Shown: positions 39,929 to 49,212 of the stretch, piece after piece
Numbering within the stretch: position 1 is the first letter of the stretch
Layout of the letters: each line of letters begins with the position of its first letter
Source of the DNA: UBA7985 sp038141425
Lineage (GTDB): Bacteria > Pseudomonadota > Alphaproteobacteria > UBA7985
Reading direction: 5' to 3'
Assembly (NCBI GenBank): GCA_038141425.1
Contig: JAYQIC010000005.1
Coordinates: 79,206 to 143,205, forward strand
Length of the DNA stretch: 64,000 bases
The notes under the pieces: model-generated
What the model saw: the letters and a program-made list of their open reading frames with translations, nothing else
What the model was told of the DNA's origin: nothing
Databases searched by the model: none
Program-made: the position numbers and the translations under genes

Positions 39929-40709
39929 ATGACCGAAGAAGAAATGCTCTACGACGATACGCATATCGCGCTGCTCGAAGACATTTGGGGCGAGGGCTTC
40001 CTGTCGCCCGGTGGCCCGGATGAGGTCGGCCGCGTGCTCGAAGGGCTGGACCTGAGCGGCAAGACCGTCCTCGACATCGGCTGTGGCTCCGGCGCGATTG
40101 CCGTGCTGCTGGCGCGGGACTATGGGGCCGGGTCGGTGGTCGGGATCGACGTCGAGGATGACGTCTGTAACGCTGCGGCACGGCTGGCGGAGAAAGAAGG
40201 CGTCGCCGACCGGGTCAGCATCCGCAAGGTGGTCCCGGGGCCGCTGGACTTCGCCGACCAGAGCTTCGACGTGGTGTTTTCCAAGGACTCGATCATCCAC
40301 ATCCCGGACAAGGAAGCGCTGAGCGCCGACGTGTTCCGCATCCTCGTGCCCGGCGGCTGGTTGGCGGCTTCGGACTGGCTGATCGCGCACGACGGCGAGC
40401 CCTCCCCGGACATGCAGGCCTATATCGCCGCCGAGGCGCTGGAGTTCGCCATGTCCTCGCCGGGGCGCTATCAGCGCGTTGGAGCAGGCCGGGTTCAAAA
40501 ACGTCACGCTGCGCAACCGCAACCCCTGGTACCGCGACGTGGCGCAGGGCGAGCTGGCCATGCTGACCGGCGCAGAGCGGGCGCGGTTCGAGCGTGATCA
40601 CGGCGCGGACTTCATCGCCGAGACCGTGGAGACCTGGACCAAGATGGTGCGGGTGCTGGAGAGCGGTGAGCACTGCCCCCACCATTTGCTCGGTCAGCGG
40701 CCGCTCTGA
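39929..40709 (+). CDS. Phosphoethanolamine N-methyltransferase-like SAM methyltransferase
   Basis: This methyltransferase of about 260 residues has motif I VLDIGCGSGAIA, and VFSKDSIIHIPDKEAL, which closely resembles the catalytic SRDAILH-type motif of phosphoethanolamine N-methyltransferases. The N terminus LYDDTHIALLEDIWGEGFLSPGG matches that group too (here cited in part). It may add methyl groups to an amine or recycle one. A GAGGAGGAGAGG site precedes the ATG. One indel lies near 40480 in the C-terminal part. It is the last gene before a strong terminator and is translated after the Rieske gene. Confidence 0.82.
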
Positions 40710-40736
40710 TCAACCTCGAAAAACGGCATAAAAAGC

Positions 40737-40772
40737 AAAACCGCCCCGAGACAGCAGCCTTGGGGCGGTTTT
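40737..40772. terminator. Bidirectional rho-independent terminator
   Basis: AAAACCGCCCC and GGGGCGGTTTT are exact complements around a 14-base loop, with A and T tracts on both sides. It lies between the convergent methyltransferase and PotD-like genes and can stop transcription from either side. Confidence 0.93.
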
Positions 40773-40834
40773 TCAGTTTTGGCCGTAGCCCGGAGTAACC
40801 GGGCTACGGTGCTTTGGTCTGTCGCCAGACTGGC

Positions 40835-41896
40835 TTAGAAGCCTGCCTTGATTAGCTCGAACTCAGCGATCATGCGCTCGCGCAGTTCGGAGTTGACCGG
40901 ACCCTGGAACAGGGTCTTGGCATCGAGGTCCGGGGTGCTGTCGAGGCCAGCGGCTTCCAGCAGTTCACCGGAAACGCCAGCGGATACGACGTTACTGTGG
41001 CCGTAGCCCCACCACTCGACGATGTAGGTGGCGACGTAGTCTTCCATCCACGCGTTCAGGAAGTCGTAGAACTTGTCGGTCGAGCCTTCTGCGGTTGCAG
41101 AGTGAACCAGACCACAGAACCACGAGGACGAACCTTCGTCGGTGTCACGCTTCATGGCGATCGGGTGGCCTTCGTAGCTCATGGTGAAGTAGGTCTCGTT
41201 CCACGCCCAGGACATGTAGACCTCACCGCTCTGCATCAGCTGAGCCAGCGATGCACCGTCCGCCCAGTAGGTCAGAACGTTCGGGTGCACAGCACGCAGG
41301 AAGTCGGAAGCCGCCTTGAACTGCTCGTCAGTGGCGCCGGTCCAGTCGGTAACGCCGGTGGCCAGGAAGCCCAGCGCGTAAGCGTCGTCGACGTTGTCAG
41401 CGATGGAAATACGGCCAGCGTGCTTCGGGTCGGCAAAGGCTGTCAGGGACTGGACGTCCGCTTCGCTCAGCAGCTCGGTGTTGTAGGTCAGGCCGGTGTT
41501 GCCGTAGTCGGCCGGCAGGAAGTAGTACTCGCCGTCTTTCTGGAAGGCAGCGACGTCACGCATGTTAGGGTTGATATCGTCCCAACGATCGATGCGGGAG
41601 GTGTCCAGCGGCTGAATGATGCCAGCTTCGATCCACTTTGGTACCGAAGGGGAACAAGGGCGAACCGCGTCGGCCGGGAAGCCGGCACGCAGCTTCTGGA
41701 ACGCTTCTTCTTCTTCACCAAAGAATGCGAAGGTAGGCTCAGCACCGTGCTTTTCGATGTAGGTGCCGAAGAACTCAGGGTCTTCGTACCCAGGCCAGTC
41801 GAATACGACCAGATCAGGGTCCTGTGCCAGCGCGCTGCCAGCCATCAGGGTAAGCGAGGCTGCGACCACACCGGCCGCGTTCATGATCTTTTTCAT
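40835..41896 (-). CDS. Extracellular amine-binding protein, PotD type
   Basis: This 353-residue periplasmic binding protein has a signal peptide ending ALAQ near residue 24 and the mature start LVVFDWPGYEDPEF, typical of spermidine/putrescine-type binding proteins. LPADYGNTGLTYN and MSWAWNETY line the ligand pocket in the family. The ATG at 41896 follows a purine-rich GAGAGAGAAAGAGAGA stretch that serves as ribosome-binding site. G+C at third positions looks lower than in neighbours, as is common for abundant proteins. It would feed the PotBCA-type importer on the other strand. Confidence 0.9.
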   Translation of the reverse strand: MKKIMNAAGVVAASLTLMAGSALAQDPDLVVFDWPGYEDPEFFGTYIEKHGAEPTFAFFGEEEEAFQKLRAGFPADAVRPCSPSVPKWIEAGIIQPLDTSRIDRWDDINPNMRDVAAFQKDGEYYFLPADYGNTGLTYNTELLSEADVQSLTAFADPKHAGRISIADNVDDAYALGFLATGVTDWTGATDEQFKAASDFLRAVHPNVLTYWADGASLAQLMQSGEVYMSWAWNETYFTMSYEGHPIAMKRDTDEGSSSWFCGLVHSATAEGSTDKFYDFLNAWMEDYVATYIVEWWGYGHSNVVSAGVSGELLEAAGLDSTPDLDAKTLFQGPVNSELRERMIAEFELIKAGF

Positions 41897-42028
41897 CACA
41901 GTCTCTCTTTCTCTCTCTCTGACCTCGCAGCCGCAGGGCACGCCTCCTCCCCACCCGCGAGGGTCTTCCACAGAGGCCAAGCTATGAAAGCCAAGCCATG
42001 GACTCAATCGGTTTTGAGCCCTTTTGGC

Positions 42029-42048
42029 GGAAAAAGTACGCTTTTTCC
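42029..42048 (-). terminator. Possible terminator before the PotD-like gene
   Basis: GGAAAAAG and CTTTTTCC enclose the loop TACG in the gap between the aminotransferase stop and the PotD-like start. The stem is strong but AT-rich and no long T run follows, so termination may be partial, letting the binding protein be made in excess from its own promoter. Confidence 0.4.
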
Positions 42049-42067
42049 CGACCAAATCTCCATAATG

Positions 42068-43430
42068 TTAAGCGCCAAGGACTTCGCGTTGGACCCGGGT
42101 CAGGGCTTCTTCGAGGATATCGAACAGATCGTCGACCTGCGCGTGCGTGATGATCAGCGGCGGCGAGAACACCGCCATGTTGATCAGCGGCCGCACAACC
42201 AGCCCCAGATCATCGCAGGCATCATCGATCATCTGCCCCAACCGACGCTCGGCCTCGAGGTCCTCGGCCTTGCCCTCGATACAGCCCAGCAGGCCCATGC
42301 CCCGGGCGTCGCCGACGATTTCGTACTTGCTCAGCGCGGCCAGCCGCTCCTGGAAATGCGGTGAGACGTCGAGAACGTTTTCGAGGATGCCTTCGCGTTC
42401 GAAGATTTCCATGTTCTTGAGCGCAGCAGCGGCGGCAACCGGGTGGCCGGAGTAGGTGAAGCCGTTGGAGAACAGCACGGCTTCGTCCGGGTCGGCGCAG
42501 TTCGCCATGACTTCGTCAGAGATGATCACCGCCCCCATGGGGATGTAGCCCGAGGTCAGGCCCTTGGCGCAGGTGATCATGTCCGGCTTGATGCCGAAGA
42601 CTTCCTCGGAGGCAAACCAGTGGCCCAACCGTCCGAAAGCGGTCACCACCTCGTCCGAGATGTAGAGGATGTCGTTGGCCTTGCAGACCTCAAACGTGCG
42701 GCGGTGGTAGCCCGGTGGCGGCACCACGACCCCGCCCGAAGCGAGGATCGGTTCGGCGATGAAGGCGCCGATCTTGTCCGCGCCGACGTCGGCAATCATG
42801 CGCTCGAGGTCCGCGACCTTCTCATCGCACCACGCCTCGACGCTCATGCCTTCGGGGCGGCGGTAGGGGTTCACGTCCGGCAGGAAGCGGACCAGCCGGC
42901 TCTCGGTATCAAAGCGCGACTTGTCCCGCTCCTTGCCCGAGACCGTGTGCGAGAGGTAGGTCGAGCCGTGGTAGCTCTTCTCCCGCGAGATCACGATCTT
43001 CTTCTCTGGCCGGCCCAGCCGGTTGTTCATGAAGTGCATGGTCCGGATCGCGGTATCGACCGCGGTGGACCCGCCGGTGGTGAAAAATACGTTGTTCAGG
43101 TCACCCGGCGTGCGCTCGGCGATCTTCTTGGCGAGGATGCTCGAGGGCTCGGTGGTGTTGGTGAAAGGGTGACGTGTAGGGCAGCTTGCGCACCTGGTCC
43201 GCGATGGCCTCGGCCATTTCCTCGCGGCCGTAGCCGATTTGCGTGCACCACATGCCCGCCGGGCCGTCGATAAAGCGCTTGCCCTGACCATCCCAGAGGT
43301 AGATGCCCTGCGCCCGGTCGACGAAGATGTTGTCGTAGCCGCGCCAGGCGTCCATGGCCGCCCAGGGGTGGACCTGGTGCAGGCGATCCCATTCCTGCAG
43401 GGTTTCGAGGCTTGGTTCATTGTCGAGCAT
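42068..43430 (-). CDS. Class III aminotransferase (omega type), one frameshift
   Basis: This PLP enzyme of about 454 residues belongs to the class III aminotransferases. The PLP lysine lies in CAKGLTSGYIPMGA, and other family parts are FFTTGGSTAVDTAIR, YHGSTYLSHTVSG and ISDEVVTAFGRLG. Related enzymes use putrescine, beta-alanine, taurine or aminobutyrate as amino donor. The start MLDNEPSLETLQEWD belongs to another frame from about 43170 on; the join at LPYTSPF-TNTTEPSS is clean. It lies 21 bases after the GcvT-like gene in the same operon, so it may deaminate a product of the upstream FAD enzymes. Confidence 0.88.
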
Positions 43431-43451
43431 GTCGGTTCTCCGTCGTGCGTG

Positions 43452-44696
43452 TCAGTAGGCGAGCGGCGGGGTCGCGCGCGCGCGTGGATTGGAAAAGAAG
43501 GGACGGTCCTGCACGGTCACCTCGACCAGTCGCTTGGACCACTGGCCCTCCTCATGAACGTAGATTTCGGCCCATAGGTCGTCGGTTACGCCGACGCCGA
43601 AGGGGGCCTTGAGTTCAGCCAGCGCGACGTTGCGCTTGACCGTGGGGGACCAGATGCCGGAGGTGACGTGTCCCACCTCCTTCTTTTTCTGGTGGTAGAG
43701 CAGGGCGCCGTCAGCGGGCTTGAAGCCACCCAGTTCGATCTTGACCAGATGGGTGCGGAGCGCGCCGGTTTCCTGTTGTCGGAGCAGGGCGCGGCGGCCG
43801 TTGAAGTGGCCCTTGCCGAAGTCGACCATCTTGCCGAAGCCCAGCTCCAGCGGGGTCCGGCCGCGGCCCAGCCGCATAGTGGTGTGCACCGGCTGGAAGT
43901 CGACACCAGCGGCGACAAATCCGGCTTCGATCCGCGCGAGGTTCAGCGCCTCGTAACCGATGGCGCGCAGGCCCCAGTGGGTCGAGGCGGACCACAGCCG
44001 GTCCCAAAGCCCCAGAACCTGATCCCAGTCGACCCAGAGCTCGTAGCCCAGATCGCCGGTGAAGCCGGTGCGCGAGACCCACAGACCCGGCTCGACCTGT
44101 ACCAGATCAAAGGGGCGGAGCTTGGCAACCTTGCCCAGTCCGGCGTCGTTGAGCAGGGAGAAGCTGGTCGGTCCCTGCAGTGACAGCCCGGCGACGGTCT
44201 GGGATTCATCCTCGACTGTGACGTTGAAGCCCCAGGCCGCGTCCTGCACCCAGCCCAGCATGCGCTCCTGACAGCACAGGCGGAAGTCGTTCTTGCCGAA
44301 GCGGAACAGGGTGCCGTCGTCGATGGCCATGCCTTCTTCATCGCACCAGATGGCGTAGCCGACCCGGCCGGGTTTGATCTTGCGCACGTCGCGGGTGACC
44401 ATGCGGTTGAGCACGGCTTCGGCGTCCGGACCGCGCAGGCGGTACTTGTGCATCGGCGAGATGTCGAACAGCGTGGTCTGGTTGCGGATCGCGAAGTACT
44501 CGAACTCGACGGTATCGAGCACGGTGGGGGAGATATAGCCCGCCCATCCCATCCACGCTTTGGTGCGGCTCAGAGCTTCCAGACGGGGGTGCAGCGGGGT
44601 CGGCAGCAGCCCTTGCGGCACCTGAAACGGTGCGCGCTGGCCGGGGCCGGATTTGCGCGCGGATTTTGGTGCGGGTTTTGTCACGGGTTTTGCCAC
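43452..44696 (-). CDS. GcvT-family aminomethyltransferase-like protein
   Basis: This folate-binding protein of the GcvT (T-protein) family has about 414 residues. The family parts are EYFAIRNQTTLFDISPMHKYRLRGPDA (cited in part), RDVRKIKPGRVGYAIWCDEEG, SRTGFTGDLGYELWV and a C-terminal GHVTSGIWSPTV. In dimethylglycine and sarcosine oxidases a similar domain passes one-carbon units to tetrahydrofolate; DmdA and LigM are other members. I chose GTG 44696 because the upstream frame belongs to the FAD gene; an overlapping ATG at 44704 would need one more base. A basic Lys/Pro-rich N-terminal extension (KPVTKPAPKSARK) is unusual. It follows the FAD gene directly. Confidence 0.84.
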   Translation of the reverse strand: MAKPVTKPAPKSARKSGPGQRAPFQVPQGLLPTPLHPRLEALSRTKAWMGWAGYISPTVLDTVEFEYFAIRNQTTLFDISPMHKYRLRGPDAEAVLNRMVTRDVRKIKPGRVGYAIWCDEEGMAIDDGTLFRFGKNDFRLCCQERMLGWVQDAAWGFNVTVEDESQTVAGLSLQGPTSFSLLNDAGLGKVAKLRPFDLVQVEPGLWVSRTGFTGDLGYELWVDWDQVLGLWDRLWSASTHWGLRAIGYEALNLARIEAGFVAAGVDFQPVHTTMRLGRGRTPLELGFGKMVDFGKGHFNGRRALLRQQETGALRTHLVKIELGGFKPADGALLYHQKKKEVGHVTSGIWSPTVKRNVALAELKAPFGVGVTDDLWAEIYVHEEGQWSKRLVEVTVQDRPFFSNPRARATPPLAY

Positions 44697-44700
44697 GGTG

Positions 44701-46393
44701 TCATGCACTCCCCGTCTTGAGCGCCTGCAGGGCGCTGTTGCGCCCGGTGCGCCGGTGATATCTCCGCCCGGATGGGCCGAGGCCGCGCACAGGAACAGGC
44801 CCTGTGGCCCGAAAGCATAGTGCGCCGTCCCGTTTGTCGGGCGCAGGGTCAGGATCTGATCCAGCCCCATTTCGAGGTGGTGCCAGTGCCCGCCCGGCGC
44901 ACCGGTCTCGGCCGCGATATCGTCGGGGGTGACAACTTCAGAAGCTGTGACCAGCTTGCCGATCCCGGGGGCGTAGGCCTCCAGCGTCGACAGCAGCACC
45001 TTGAGCAGGGCCTTGCGCTCGGTCGCGCGCCAGCCCTTCTCCGGGGCAGGGGGGACGAAATTGACGATGGCCGACAGCACCTGCTGCCCGGACTCGGCAT
45101 GGCGCCGTCGCTGGCGCTGTCGCCGCCGCCACCGCTCAACCCGGGAAGCACCATTTCCACCACCGGCGCGGTCGGCATGGCGTTGTACTTGGCCGGGTTG
45201 AAGGCGCGTTCGACGTAGGTTGAGGACGGCGCGATCAGCAGGCGCCCGGCGGTGAGTTCCGGCGACAGACCGGTGAAGGCCGGTGTACCGGAGAGCAGCA
45301 GGTTGACCTTGGCCGTTGTGCCCTTGTTGCGCAGGCTGCGCAGCCGCCGCACGGCTTCGATATCAAAGTGGTCCGGTCCAGCCATCTGCATGGTCTGCAG
45401 CGGGCCGGCGCTGGACAGCACCAGCGGCGCGGTCAGGGTCTGGCCGTTGTCGAGGGTGACGCCGGTCACGCGATCTGCGTCGTCGACCAGCACCTGCGCC
45501 ACGCCCTGTCCACAGCGGATGTCGGCACCGGCGTCGCGGGCGGCGCGGGCGAAAGCTTCGCTGACCGCCGCCATGCCGTCCAGCGGGAGTACGGGGTCGG
45601 CACTGCCCCCGCCATTCCCTGGGCCGGCTGCATGGCGGGCGGAGCCGGGCGGCTTGGGGCTGCCCAGCCGATACATGAGCGAGAACACGGTTCCCGGGGA
45701 GCGGGGACCGGCGAAGGCGCCGCGCACGGCGTCGGCCGCCATGGCACCGGCCAGCGGGCCATCGCCGAGTTCGTCGACCAGCAGGTCGTGGACGTTGGAC
45801 AGGGTGACGCGCAGGAATTCCTGCATCTCTTTCTTGCCCATCAGCTTGAGGTCCAGCCCCAGCCGCGCCAGCACGCTGAGTTCGGAGAGGGTGCCGGCGT
45901 TGCCCAGCCCGCCGTCGAGCTTCGGCGGGGTCTGGTTCGCCAGCCGCGCCAGCAGCCCGGCGAACCGGATCAACCGCGCGTGCAGAGCGGCGAAGACCTC
46001 GGCCTGTGGATGGGCCGTGCCGTCGGACAGCCGCGCCTGGCCGTTCTCGATCACCGTGTGCAGGCCGTCGGGAGACAGGGACACGGTCGGCAGCTTGGTG
46101 GTTCGCAGCGGGATGCGTCCGCCCAACCCCAGCTCGCGGGCGACGGTGGCATTGAGGTTGTAGAGCAGGTGCGCCATCCGGGGCGCTGAGACACCGGGTG
46201 CCAGCGCGCCGTCGGTCATCATGCCGCCGACCTGCTCGCTGCGTTCGATGACGCAGACGCGCTTGCCCTTCCGCGCGAGGGTGGCTGCAGCCGTCAGGCC
46301 ATTGTGGCCCGCGCCGATGACAATGGCGTCGAAGGCTTCGACCTGCTTCTGTTTGCCCGCTGGCGTGGTTTTCGCCTTGGTCGTGCTGCTCAT
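44701..46393 (-). CDS. FAD-dependent oxidoreductase, PYROXD2/phytoene-dehydrogenase type (second copy), frameshifted
   Basis: This protein of about 563 residues has the FAD motif VIGAGHNGLTAAATLARKGKRV-type N terminus (cited partly) and a late FGPQGLFLCAASAHPGG segment that holds the second FAD contact. It belongs with PYROXD2 and the phytoene dehydrogenases. The reaction is an oxidation or desaturation that I cannot define. Indels near 45100 and near 44740 break the C terminus; after correction the protein ends GAPGRNSALQALKTGSA at the TGA 44701-44703. The gene starts ten bases after its paralogue. The pair probably forms a heteromer or acts in sequence. Confidence 0.82.
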
Positions 46394-46403
46394 CCCGCTG
46401 CCC

Positions 46404-48044
46404 TCACTCTGCGTAGACCGGCATGGCGTGGGCCTTGCCCAGGCTGCGGAGGATTTCGCGGGCAGCGTTGGCGCCGGGTGCGCCCATGACCCCGCCGCCG
46501 GGGTGGGCCGATGAGCCGACCAGATAGAGCCCGCCGATTGGGGTGCTGTACTGCGCGTAGCCGGGGACCGGACGGTTGAACAGCAGCTGGTCGAAGGTCA
46601 GCTCGCCCTGGAAGATGTTGCCTTCGGTCAGCCCGACTTCGTTCTCCAGCTCGAAGGGGGAGCGGACTTCGGCGTGCAGCACGTGCTTGCGGAAGTCGGG
46701 CGCGCCCTGCTCGATCTTGTCGAAAACACAGTCGGCGAAGGCCTTGCGCTGGGCCTCGGTCCAGTTCTCGCCGCTGCGCTCGCCATCGCCGCTGTCGAGG
46801 TCGTAGGGCGCGTACTGCACGAACACGGTCATCATGTGCTTGCCGGGCGGGGCGAGGGTGGGGTCGATCTGCGAGGGGATCAGCATGTCGAAGTAGGGGT
46901 CGGCCGACCAGTGGCCGTCCTTCCAGTCGTCGTAGGCGCGTTCGAGTTCGCCCAGCGACGTCGAACAGTGCATGTCGCCGCGCATGAAACTTGCGCCTTC
47001 AGGGGCGGCGGGGAAATCAGGAACGGCGTCGAGGGCGATGTTGATCTTGCCGCTCGAGCCCCGGGTCTTGAAGCGTTCGACTGCGGTGACGAAATCACCG
47101 GGCAGGGCGCTGCGCTCGACGTGCTTGAGGAAGGTGCGCTTGACGTCCATGTTCGAGGCGACAATCGGCGCGTAGTAGGTGTCGCCGTTTTCCAGCGCTA
47201 CGCCCTTGACCCGGCCGTCGCTGACGATGAACTGATCGACGCCCGAGCCGATGACGATCTGTCCGCCGGCTTCTTCGAGGCTGGCGCCCATGGCCTTAGT
47301 GATCGACCCCATGCCGCCGCGCGCAAAGCCCCAGGCGCCGATCGCGCCGTCGACGTCGCCCATGTAGTGGTGCAGCAGGACGTAGGCCGTGCCCGGCGAG
47401 TAGACGCCCAGCCCGGTGCCGATGATGCCTGAACCGGCGAGGTGCGCCTTCATCAGGTCGTTGTCGAAGTGCTCATCGAGAAAGTCGCCGATAGAGATGG
47501 TCCAGAAGCGCAAGGTCTCGCCCAGCTCCCGGCTGCCCAGGTCGTTGGCCTTGCCCACCAGATACAGCAGCTCCTCGATGTCGCGCGGCTTGAGCGAGGT
47601 CGGGTCCGGCGCGTTGCGGAGCAAGAACGGGCGGATGAAGCGGCACTGGCGGATGACGGTCTGGCTGAAGCGCTCGTAGGCGTCGACGTCATTGGGATTG
47701 TGGCGGCCGATCTCACGCACGAGCGCATCGTGGTCGGAGTAGTAGGCGAAATAGTCGCCGTCTTCGGTGAAGGTCGCACCGGCCTCGTACGGGATGACCT
47801 GGAGCCCGAAGCGCGGCAGTTCGAGGTCGCGCACGATCTCCCGCCGGAGCAGCGAGCAGACGTAGGAGCAATTGGAGTAGGTCCAGCCGTCGTAGAGCGA
47901 GCGGCTGACCGCGGCACCGCCGATCCAGTCGTTTTTCTCGAGCACCAGCACGCGCAGCCCGGCGCGCGCAAGGTAGCAGGCGGTGGTCAGGCCGTTGTGG
48001 CCCGCGCCGGCGATGATGGCATCGAAGGTATCAGAGCGGCTCAT
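46404..48044 (-). CDS. FAD-dependent oxidoreductase, PYROXD2/phytoene-dehydrogenase type (first copy)
   Basis: This intact 546-residue flavoprotein has the N-terminal FAD motif IIAGAGHNGLTTACYLARAG and C-terminal IGGLYLVGSSAHPGGGVMGAPG. It shares about a family-level resemblance with the next gene in the operon. Human PYROXD2 and bacterial relatives are of uncertain function; the phytoene desaturase fold allows oxidation of C-C or C-N bonds. It is the first gene of a minus-strand operon (FAD-FAD-GcvT-aminotransferase) that begins 77 bases from a divergent BetI-like regulator, with the operator in between. Confidence 0.88.
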   Translation of the reverse strand: MSRSDTFDAIIAGAGHNGLTTACYLARAGLRVLVLEKNDWIGGAAVSRSLYDGWTYSNCSYVCSLLRREIVRDLELPRFGLQVIPYEAGATFTEDGDYFAYYSDHDALVREIGRHNPNDVDAYERFSQTVIRQCRFIRPFLLRNAPDPTSLKPRDIEELLYLVGKANDLGSRELGETLRFWTISIGDFLDEHFDNDLMKAHLAGSGIIGTGLGVYSPGTAYVLLHHYMGDVDGAIGAWGFARGGMGSITKAMGASLEEAGGQIVIGSGVDQFIVSDGRVKGVALENGDTYYAPIVASNMDVKRTFLKHVERSALPGDFVTAVERFKTRGSSGKINIALDAVPDFPAAPEGASFMRGDMHCSTSLGELERAYDDWKDGHWSADPYFDMLIPSQIDPTLAPPGKHMMTVFVQYAPYDLDSGDGERSGENWTEAQRKAFADCVFDKIEQGAPDFRKHVLHAEVRSPFELENEVGLTEGNIFQGELTFDQLLFNRPVPGYAQYSTPIGGLYLVGSSAHPGGGVMGAPGANAAREILRSLGKAHAMPVYAE

Positions 48045-48098
48045 GGTCTCTCCTCTAAGCCTGTCACGCTAGGTAAAGACGGCTGTTCCGTAAAGTTT

Positions 48099-48112
48099 TT
48101 TGAGCGCTCAAA
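48099..48112. promoter_or_regulatory. Perfect 14-base palindrome, BetI-type operator
   Basis: TTTGAGCGCTCAAA is a perfect palindrome in the 77-base gap between the divergent FAD operon and the BetI-like gene. It resembles the E. coli BetI core TTGAACGTTCAA. Its place just before the regulator suggests autoregulation and control of the FAD operon. A near copy is at 24578-24591. Confidence 0.68.
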
Positions 48113-48121
48113 CAAAAAAAT

Positions 48122-48919
48122 GTGGCTGACTTGGCGGAAATTTTGTGGGAACAGGTCAGGACGGGTCAGCAAAACGGGCGTGTCATGAGGGCTGGAACAG
48201 GACAGCAGCAGGGGTCACAAGGGTCGCAGGGGTCGCGCGGCTCGGGAGGATCACCAGACGCGCAGGGAGCGGCGCAACGTGACGCTGCCGCAGCCCAGAA
48301 GGCTGGCAAACCACGCAAAGAGCGCAAGGAAAACGCGGATCGGCGGCGACGGCAGCTGTTGGACGCCACCCGGAGGTCGATCGTTGCCCACGGGTTGGCG
48401 CGGACCACGCTGGCCACAGTGGCAGCGGAAGCGGGCCTGTCGCAGGGGGTGGCGGTGTTCTATTTCGCCTCCAAGACCGGGTTGCTGACCGAGACCATGC
48501 GCGACATGTACCGCAGTTACGAAGAGAACTGGCAGGCTGCGCTGCGGCAGGCGGCCGAGGATCCTCGGGCGCAGCTGGTCGCCTTGATCACCGCTGATTT
48601 TGACCCGCGCGTGTGTAGCCCTGAAATTCTGTCGGTCTGGTTCGCTTTCTGGGGCGAGCAGTCCTTCACCCCGCAGTACCGGGAGATTGCGCGGGCCTTT
48701 GACGCCAGCCGGACCGAGGCGATCGAGTCTGCCTGTCGGGCGCTGCTGCCCGGTGAGCCGCAGCGGGCGCTGAAGCTGGCGCAGTGGGTGGATACGCTCA
48801 CCGATGGCTTCTGGCAGCACCTGCATCTGTATGCTGGCGAGTATCAGCCTGCGGTCATGCGCGATGAAGCGATCGGCTTCTTGCGTGCTTTCCTGCCGGA
48901 GCATTTCGCTGACCTCTGA
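48122..48919 (+). CDS. TetR-family regulator, BetI-like
   Basis: This TetR-type repressor has about 265 residues. The helix-turn-helix (about residues 77-125) reads RRRQLLDATRRSIVAHG followed by AAEAGLSQGVAVFYFASK. The ligand domain has SVWFAFWGE and TLTDGFW, which match BetI positions WLAFWA and ALIDGLW. BetI senses choline and represses its oxidation. The first 70 residues are Gln/Gly/Ser-rich; I kept GTG 48122, but ATG 48185 would remove part of that. Its ligand may be a choline-like amine used by the adjacent operon. Confidence 0.85.
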   Translation: MADLAEILWEQVRTGQQNGRVMRAGTGQQQGSQGSQGSRGSGGSPDAQGAAQRDAAAAQKAGKPRKERKENADRRRRQLLDATRRSIVAHGLARTTLATVAAEAGLSQGVAVFYFASKTGLLTETMRDMYRSYEENWQAALRQAAEDPRAQLVALITADFDPRVCSPEILSVWFAFWGEQSFTPQYREIARAFDASRTEAIESACRALLPGEPQRALKLAQWVDTLTDGFWQHLHLYAGEYQPAVMRDEAIGFLRAFLPEHFADL

Positions 48920-48929
48920 GTAGGCGATG

Positions 48930-48984
48930 GTTGCGCCGACTTGTCCGCGACCGCGCCGCGCGGCGGGGCCAAGCGTCGCGCAAC
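48930..48984. repeat. Repeat C, copy 2
   Basis: A 55-base unit with the same complementary ends GTTGCGCCGAC and GCGTCGCGCAAC as the copy at 28381; the middle has diverged. Confidence 0.75.
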
Positions 48985-49036
48985 TCTGTAGAGAGAAGTC
49001 GTCAGATCGGGCGAAGCGCGGCCTGTCCGTTTGACT

Positions 49037-49080
49037 GCGCGGGGGAGATTTGTAAGCCGCGAAGCGGCGTCAAATCGAGC
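49037..49080. repeat. Hairpin repeat A, copy 3
   Basis: Same hairpin core as at 28087 and 28476 with a single change (GTGGGAG to GGGGGAG) in the left end; the last four bases differ. Confidence 0.85.
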
Positions 49081-49188
49081 AGCGGCGTCAGTTCACGCGA
49101 GCACGCCTTCGGCTGTGAGTTCTTTACGCTCAAAACGCCTTCGGCTGTGAGCGTGTGGGAGATCTCGGATGGAACGACACTCAAAGCT

Positions 49189-49212
49189 CTTCGACAGGCT
49201 CAGGATAAACTT
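49189..49212 (+). repeat. Repeat B, copy 3
   Basis: CTTCGACAGGCTCAGGATAA followed by ACTT. It is the inverse of the copies at 28222 and 28285. Confidence 0.7.

Noticed and set aside
43452..44696. DMSP demethylase (DmdA) as identity of the GcvT-like gene
   Set aside because: The protein is longer, has a Lys/Pro-rich extension and sits with amine genes; DmdA cannot be excluded but is not supported.
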